Of a DNA stretch of 8,306 nucleotides, positions 5,416 through 8,306 are shown one piece after another (the stretch's first letter is position 1; every line of letters starts with the position of its first letter). Location: contig JAHISE010000060.1 of the NCBI GenBank assembly GCA_018818235.1, forward strand, positions 1 through 8,306, in the 5' to 3' direction. The position numbers and the translations under genes were made by a program. Below the pieces are notes generated by a model. It worked only from the letters and a program-made list of their open reading frames with translations. It did no database searches and was not told the DNA's origin. Source of the stretch: Patescibacteria group bacterium. Lineage in GTDB: Bacteria > Patescibacteriota > Gracilibacteria > Peribacterales > Peribacteraceae.

Positions 5416-5688
5416 TAATAAGTGAGCTGAACTGCGCTTGGGTTTGTCGCATGGTTGCGACGCGTGTCGTTCAGTTGGACAATTTATCAGTGGAGGTCTC
5501 TCATGAGACGCAAAGAATTGCACCGCCTGAAGTTGAAAGACGTTGGCAGAAGAAGACCGTCCAAAGAAGGACGGCAAGGAACTCGCCGACGTCCGCCTAG
5601 CAGGCGGTGACCTCCCGAATTGTCCCGGCCGGATCCTCGAGCTTAAGTCTCGAGGGTCCGGCCCATTTTCAGTCCAGCTCATTTATTA
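5416..5688 (+). ncRNA. Candidate large structured RNA, no known family
   Basis: The 273 bases form a nested set of helices. The closing helix pairs 5416-5434 with 5670-5688 (18 of 19, one G.U). Inside are a hairpin GTCGCA/TGCGAC (5446-5461); 5477-5485 with 5617-5625 (9 bp); 5492-5498 with 5609-5615 (7 bp); 5539-5547 with 5585-5593 (9 bp, one wobble); hairpin CCGTCC/GGACGG (5557-5574); hairpin CGCCT/AGGCG (5594-5606); and a 15-bp stem-loop 5627-5663. None cross. Wobbles such as G5422.U5682, U5485.G5617, U5544.G5588 and U5634.G5656 are pairs only on the plus strand; a single A.C mismatch argues the other way. Signatures of RNase P, tmRNA, SRP RNA and 6S RNA are absent. A boxA-like site precedes it and a repeat element starts 3 bases after it. 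It could instead be the body of a mobile element whose ends form the closing helix. Confidence 0.6.
5503..5610 (+). CDS. Possible 35-residue basic peptide inside the structured RNA
   Basis: GGAGG (5492-5496) stands 6 bases before ATG (5503-5505), the best ribosome binding site in the window, and the frame ends at TGA 5608-5610. The peptide begins MRRKELHRLKLKDV and ends in an Arg/Pro-rich tail, with 12 Arg and 4 Lys against 3 acidic residues. It resembles a small RNA-binding or ribosomal-type peptide but matches no family I know. The binding site pairs with GACCTCC (5609-5615), which overlaps the stop codon, so translation would compete with folding. It may equally be a chance ORF created by GC-rich helices. 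Confidence 0.27.
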   Translation: MRRKELHRLKLKDVGRRRPSKEGRQGTRRRPPSRR

Positions 5689-5690
5689 CA

Positions 5691-5800
5691 TTGTCTGAAC
5701 CTTGATTTTCTTGATTAAAGGATTAATAGGATTAATATCAGCAAACTTGTTCTTTGTAATCAAGAAAATCCTTTAATCATGTGAATCATGGTTCAGACAA
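5691..5800. repeat. Terminal-inverted-repeat element, copy B (110 bp)
   Basis: It begins TTGTCTGAACC (5691-5701) and ends GGTTCAGACAA (5790-5800), the same ends as copy A. The arms carry TTGATT/AATCAA and AAAGGATT/AATCCTTT units that pair along most of the length. It begins 3 bases after the structured RNA and ends 16 bases before the start codon of the polymerase gene, so it probably contributes spacer or promoter-proximal sequence there. Confidence 0.8.
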
Positions 5801-5803
5801 GGG

Positions 5804-5809
5804 TAAAAT
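5804..5809 (+). promoter_or_regulatory. Candidate -10 box for a leaderless polymerase gene
   Basis: TAAAAT ends 7 bases before the ATG at 5817, which would place the transcription start on the start codon. It lies just outside repeat copy B. No -35 match is seen, and there is no ribosome binding site before this ATG. Confidence 0.4.
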
Positions 5810-5816
5810 ATCTCCT

Positions 5817-6767
5817 ATGGAAAACAACAAAGCCATCGCAGGCCTTCTCCGCCAAATAGCCGCCCTCCTCCAAGAGCAGGAAGTGGCTTTTAAACCTGCG
5901 GCATACAGGCGTGCGGCTCAGGTTATCGAGGATTTGCCACAAGATGTTTCTACTTACGGAGACAAAAAGAACTTAAAAAAACTGCCCGGTATAGGCGAAG
6001 CAATTGCCGGAAAGATCATCGAGTATCTGGAGACGGGCAAGATGACTGCTTTGGAAAACTTGCGTGTTTCGCAGGGCGGAATCCCCGCGGAACTTATGGA
6101 TATAGAAGGACTGGGTCCCAAACGCGTCAGGCAGGTGCAGGAAGCATTTGGAGTAAAGTCTGTAGCGGATTTGGTTAAGGCTTGTGAAGATGGGAAGCTA
6201 CGAACTCTTCCTCGTTTTTCTGAATTGATGGAAAAGAAAGTACTGGAGAATGCGAAAAGAGTTAAAGAAAGAGTTAAAAGGTTTGATCGCAATGAAATCA
6301 AAGATGATGTGGAGAAGTTGCTCAATAAGATTAAAGGACTTAAAGGAGTAGATAAGTGTGAAGTTGCCGGATCATATCGTCGTGAGAAAGAAACGGTGGG
6401 GGATATAGATATTTTGGTTGTGACGACGTCTCCTAAGGAAGTTTCTGATTCAGTTGCTTCGCTAAAAGACGTCCGTAATGTTGTGGCTCATGGAGACAAA
6501 AAGCTTTCATTCGATTTAAATATGGGACTGCGGGTTGATGTCAGATTTGTAAAGGCAGATCAATGGGGAAGCGCACTTTTGTACTTCACAGGATCAAAAG
6601 AACACAACATTGCCATGCGAAAGGTTGCAATGAGCAATGGGTGGAAACTTAATGAATACGGGCTTTTTCAGGGGGATGCAGTGCTTGTAAGCAAGACGGA
6701 AGATGCGATTTACAAGAAGTTGGGGTTGGAGTTTAGGGAGCCGAGGGAGAGAACTGGAAGACTTTAG
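5817..6767 (+). CDS. polX: Family X DNA polymerase without PHP domain
   Basis: A gap-filling repair polymerase of 316 aa. Domains in order: an N-terminal 8-kDa-type domain (1-75) with AFKPAAYRRAAQVI (24-37) and the helix-hairpin-helix LPGIG (56-60); a second helix-hairpin-helix IEGLGPKR (96-103); the palm with GSYRR (185-189), catalytic GDID (D196, D198) and the third aspartate in RVDVR (D241); and the thumb YFTGSKEHN (256-264) with R268 and NEYGLF (279-284). The active site is complete. Typical bacterial PolX continues for about 240 residues as a Mn-dependent PHP 3'-5' nuclease; this protein ends just after the thumb (EPRERTGRL), and no PHP coding follows. The ATG at 5817 is preferred over an in-frame GTG at 5781 because the latter lies inside repeat copy B. 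A -10-like TAAAAT 7 bases upstream suggests a leaderless message. It could share a strand-wise unit with the permease 74 bases downstream. Confidence 0.95.
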   Translation: MENNKAIAGLLRQIAALLQEQEVAFKPAAYRRAAQVIEDLPQDVSTYGDKKNLKKLPGIGEAIAGKIIEYLETGKMTALENLRVSQGGIPAELMDIEGLGPKRVRQVQEAFGVKSVADLVKACEDGKLRTLPRFSELMEKKVLENAKRVKERVKRFDRNEIKDDVEKLLNKIKGLKGVDKCEVAGSYRREKETVGDIDILVVTTSPKEVSDSVASLKDVRNVVAHGDKKLSFDLNMGLRVDVRFVKADQWGSALLYFTGSKEHNIAMRKVAMSNGWKLNEYGLFQGDAVLVSKTEDAIYKKLGLEFREPRERTGRL

Positions 6768-6792
6768 GTGTAGTACTCAAATGTTGCACTAA

Positions 6793-6824
6793 TGGATAAT
6801 TGAAAATTGATAATTGAGAATTAT
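6793..6824. repeat. ATTGATAATTGA-type A/T-rich short repeat
   Basis: The spacer between polymerase and permease holds GATAATTGAAAATTGATAAT and a further TTGAGAATTATTAC, tandem variants of GATAATTGA. Such tracts are frequent in A/T-rich intergenic DNA. This one supplies the -35-like TTGATA of the permease promoter. Confidence 0.45.
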
Positions 6825-6835
6825 TACTATTTAAT
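6807..6835 (+). promoter_or_regulatory. Permease promoter, leaderless arrangement
   Basis: TTGATA (6807-6812) and TTTAAT (6830-6835) are separated by exactly 17 bases. The ATG follows 6 bases after the -10, so transcription should begin at or within a base of the start codon. There is no ribosome binding site between them. Confidence 0.5.
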
Positions 6836-6841
6836 CAATTC

Positions 6842-7795
6842 ATGCTCATAAAACTTTCAGACTTCCTCACATTCACAGTCCTCAAACAAATCCCTGAAAC
6901 ACATCAGGCAGAAGCTATTCATTTCTTTATCTACGACAGTATAAAGATCATTTTGCTTTTAATAATAATCGTACATTTTATGAGTCTGGTAAGATTTTAT
7001 CTGCCCGTTAATAAGATGAGAGCATTTTTGAACGCAAGGAAACTTTATGGATTGGAATATTTGTTTGCATCAGTGTTCGGTGCAATTACACCGTTCTGTT
7101 CGTGTTCATCCATTCCTTTATTCATAGGATTTCTGGAGGCGGGGATACCACTTGGGGTCACGCTTTCGTTTCTGATTACTTCTCCTTTGATTAACGAGGT
7201 GGCAATTGGGCTATTCATTGGACTGTTTGGATGGAAAGTTACTGTGATGTATGCAATTGCAGGAATTTTAATCGGTATAATTGGTGGAATGATTCTGGGG
7301 AAAATGAAATTGGAAAAATATGTGTCTGAGTTTGTTACCAAGCCTCCTTGTTCTTGCAAGGGCAAACAAAAGCCTTCCGGTTTTTGGGGAATATCCAAAG
7401 CACTGTCCAAAGATTCAATGAAGATAGTCCGGCAGGTGGTTCCATTTGTTCTAATCGGTGTGGGTGTGGGAGCAGTGATACACGGATACGTTCCGGAAAA
7501 CTTTTTTGAGGCTTATATTCAAAAAGATAATATCTTTGCAGTGCCTGCAGCTGTAATTCTTGCGGTTCCACTGTATTCAAATGCAAGTGGGGTTATCCCG
7601 ATTATTGAATCTCTCGTTGCAAAAGGAATACCTCTTGGTACAGCTTTGGCATTTATGATGGCGGTTGTGGGACTATCACTTCCCGAAGCTTTGATTTTGA
7701 AGAAAGTTATGAAGTTGAGGCTTCTGCTTTCGTTCTTTGGAGTGGTGACTGTTGGGATTATCCTTATTGGATATTTATTTAATTTGATTATTTGA
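6842..7795 (+). CDS. YraQ/ArsP-type permease (DUF318, UPF0718)
   Basis: A polytopic membrane protein of 317 aa with about eight hydrophobic segments (roughly 33-50, 74-96, 104-125, 130-153, 199-216, 231-246, 264-282 and 293-314). The family hallmark TPFCSCSSIPL (83-93) is present, with C86 and C88, followed by GIPLGVTLSFLITSPLINE (101-119). The second half repeats the pattern as AVPLYSNASGVIPI (241-254) and GIPLGTALAFMMAVVGLSLPE (262-282), showing the two-fold repeat of this fold. The central cytoplasmic-type linker carries PPCSCKGK (168-175), a second CxC pair. Some members (ArsP) export methylated or aromatic arsenicals; others have no known substrate. No arsR, arsenate reductase or thioredoxin-like partner lies nearby, so the substrate cannot be named. 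The start is the first ATG, with a promoter-like -35/-10 ending 6 bases before it. Confidence 0.93.
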   Translation: MLIKLSDFLTFTVLKQIPETHQAEAIHFFIYDSIKIILLLIIIVHFMSLVRFYLPVNKMRAFLNARKLYGLEYLFASVFGAITPFCSCSSIPLFIGFLEAGIPLGVTLSFLITSPLINEVAIGLFIGLFGWKVTVMYAIAGILIGIIGGMILGKMKLEKYVSEFVTKPPCSCKGKQKPSGFWGISKALSKDSMKIVRQVVPFVLIGVGVGAVIHGYVPENFFEAYIQKDNIFAVPAAVILAVPLYSNASGVIPIIESLVAKGIPLGTALAFMMAVVGLSLPEALILKKVMKLRLLLSFFGVVTVGIILIGYLFNLII

Positions 7796-7832
7796 AGAAC
7801 GATTAAAGAATCCAACAAAAATCATCCCAGCA

Positions 7833-7849
7833 GCACCTCTTCGAGGTGC
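7833..7849. terminator. Hairpin after the permease gene, weak terminator candidate
   Basis: GCACCTC (7833-7839) and GAGGTGC (7843-7849) form a perfect 7-bp stem with a TTC loop, 37 bases after the permease stop codon. No T-run follows on the plus strand (GGGGTAGAATAAAAAAG). It is placed where a terminator for the permease would be expected but lacks the second half of the signal. Confidence 0.35.
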
Positions 7850-7902
7850 GGGGTAGAATAAAAAAGATGTTTCATTCTCTTTTCATAAGCCCAATTCATT
7901 TG

Positions 7903-7908
7903 TAAAGT
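7903..7908 (+). promoter_or_regulatory. Candidate -10 box of the tRNA gene
   Basis: TAAAGT ends 7 bases before the first base of the tRNA, so transcription could start at the mature 5' end. A poor -35 candidate, TTTCAT (7881-7886), lies 16 bases upstream. Confidence 0.3.
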
Positions 7909-7915
7909 AACCCAT

Positions 7916-8006
7916 GGAGAGATCGCATAGTTGGTCTAGTGCGCCCGCTTGGAGTGCGGGTAGGCCCGCAAGGGTCTCGGGGGTTCGAATCCCCCTCTCT
8001 CCGCCA
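7916..8006 (+). tRNA. tRNA-Ser (anticodon GGA), CCA encoded
   Basis: The 7-bp acceptor stem GGAGAGA (7916-7922) pairs with TCTCTCC (7996-8002), followed by discriminator G8003 and an encoded CCA (8004-8006). The anticodon stem CCCGC/GCGGG (7944-7948, 7956-7960) encloses the loop TTGGAGT, giving anticodon GGA (7951-7953), which reads UCC and UCU. The long variable arm (7961-7978), diagnostic of the serine/leucine class, contains the stem CCC...GGG. The T arm is GGGGG TTCGAAT CCCCC (7979-7995). The discriminator G is the usual one for serine. No neighbouring tRNA genes are visible. Confidence 0.97.
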
Positions 8007-8028
8007 CGCCTCACATGTGAGGCGTGGC
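8003..8028. repeat. Perfect 26-bp palindrome overlapping the tRNA 3' end
   Basis: From the discriminator base of the tRNA onward, GCCACGCCTCACA is followed directly by its exact reverse complement. CTCCGCCAC of the tRNA 3' end (7999-8007) is then repeated at 8028-8036, and GTGGC/GCCAC (8024-8036) offers an alternative hairpin. The precursor could use this as a terminator-like or processing structure, though there is no T-run. Confidence 0.75.
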
Positions 8029-8043
8029 TCCGCCACAATTGAA

Positions 8044-8086
8044 TTCGAGACGAAGGCGAGTGCGAAGCACGAAGCCTAAGTCCGAA
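8044..8086. other. Nested symmetric hairpin after the tRNA
   Basis: Four successive short stems fit one axis: TTCG/CGAA (8044-8047, 8083-8086), GAC/GTC (8049-8051, 8080-8082), GGC/GCC (8055-8057, 8074-8076) and GTGC/GCAC (8060-8063, 8067-8070) around a GAA loop. The symmetric internal loops look designed rather than random. Its function is unknown; it could be a further part of the tRNA transcript's 3' region or a short dispersed repeat. Confidence 0.45.
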
Positions 8087-8142
8087 GATATTGTGTGCCG
8101 TGCAAAGGGGTACTAAACAACAAACAACTTAGACCTCATCAA

Positions 8143-8180
8143 TAACAGTAATCTGCGAAATCCTTTTAATCTGTGTAATC
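8143..8180. repeat. Partial copy C of the TTGTCTGAACC-element arm
   Basis: These 38 bases match 5316-5353 of copy A at 34 positions (TAACAGTAATCTG, then AATCC and TTAATCTGTGTAATC). The terminal GGTTCAGACAA is not intact; GTGGCTTACATAA stands at its place, and no left arm is seen, so this is a decayed or half element. The remaining bases to 8306 show no gene or clear signal. Confidence 0.65.
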
Positions 8181-8306
8181 TTCTATGATCGTGGCTTACA
8201 TAAGGGAATAAATAGTATTGACAGGTAATTGAGAGGGAAAGAACAAGGGTGTTTTAATGGTAATAGTCTGATGAACGGATATCACTTTTGATGCGAATTG
8301 AAACGG

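Noticed and set aside
5416..5688. Assignment of the structured RNA to RNase P, tmRNA, SRP RNA, 6S RNA or a group II intron
   Set aside because: The conserved core sequences of those families (for example GAGGAAAGTCC of RNase P, the GGAAGCAGCC loop region of SRP, domain V of group II introns) are absent.
5781..5816. Upstream in-frame GTG as start of the polymerase
   Set aside because: It lies inside the right arm of repeat copy B, and the 12 added residues do not resemble the family's N-terminus; ATG 5817 has a -10 box at leaderless spacing.
8218..8223. TTGACA near the right end as a promoter
   Set aside because: No TATAAT-like hexamer occurs at 15-19 bases, and no gene follows within the window.
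8268..8306. CTGATGA ... GAAAC resembling a hammerhead ribozyme core
   Set aside because: The bases between do not form a proper stem II and no cleavage-site arm can be seen before the window ends.

Overview
The window reads as chromosome from a small-genome bacterium, most plausibly of the Candidate Phyla Radiation / Patescibacteria (a Peregrinibacteria-like lineage is my best guess). The reasons are a large secreted protein with S-layer homology (SLH) repeats, a short archaeal/Thermotogales-style S-adenosylhomocysteinase, a family X DNA polymerase without its usual PHP domain, the near absence of Shine-Dalgarno sequences, and gene-poor spacers rich in dispersed hairpin repeats. The genetic code looks standard: no UGA occurs inside any of the long genes. 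The lineage is an inference from gene style, not from a phylogenetic marker.

Layout. Bases 1-197 are a spacer with a 19-base direct repeat and a GACCAGTGAC-type repeat. Bases 198-2948 (minus) encode a secreted protein of about 916 aa: signal peptide, choice-of-anchor E-like domain, DUF11-like beta domain, a run of 20 glycines, and two copies of a three-SLH module. A 343-base spacer holding a large G/C-rich imperfect palindrome separates it from the divergent gene for S-adenosylhomocysteinase (3292-4542, plus). Next come 1.27 kb with no recognised protein gene (4543-5816), then a PHP-less family X DNA polymerase (5817-6767, plus), a YraQ/ArsP-type permease (6842-7795, plus) and tRNA-Ser(GGA) with encoded CCA (7916-8006, plus). 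A palindrome, a nested hairpin and a decayed repeat copy close the window.

The most interesting part is 4543-5816. It contains a near-consensus double sigma70-type promoter (4745-4783), a stretch of uncertain coding status (4793-5202), a strong hairpin (5210-5241), and a repeat pair with identical 11-base inverted termini (5245-5367 and 5691-5800). That pair brackets 5416-5688, which folds by eye into a nested multi-helix RNA closed by a 19-position terminal helix. All helices are compatible and the G.U wobbles favour the plus strand. I match it to no known RNA family. It also contains a 35-codon, very basic ORF whose good ribosome binding site lies inside one of the helices.

The recognised genes do not form an obvious pathway: cell surface, methyl cycle, DNA repair, membrane transport and translation. 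What they appear to share is initiation. The adenosylhomocysteinase, polymerase, permease and probably the SLH gene each have a -10-like hexamer 6-9 bases before the start codon and no ribosome binding site, which suggests leaderless or nearly leaderless mRNAs.
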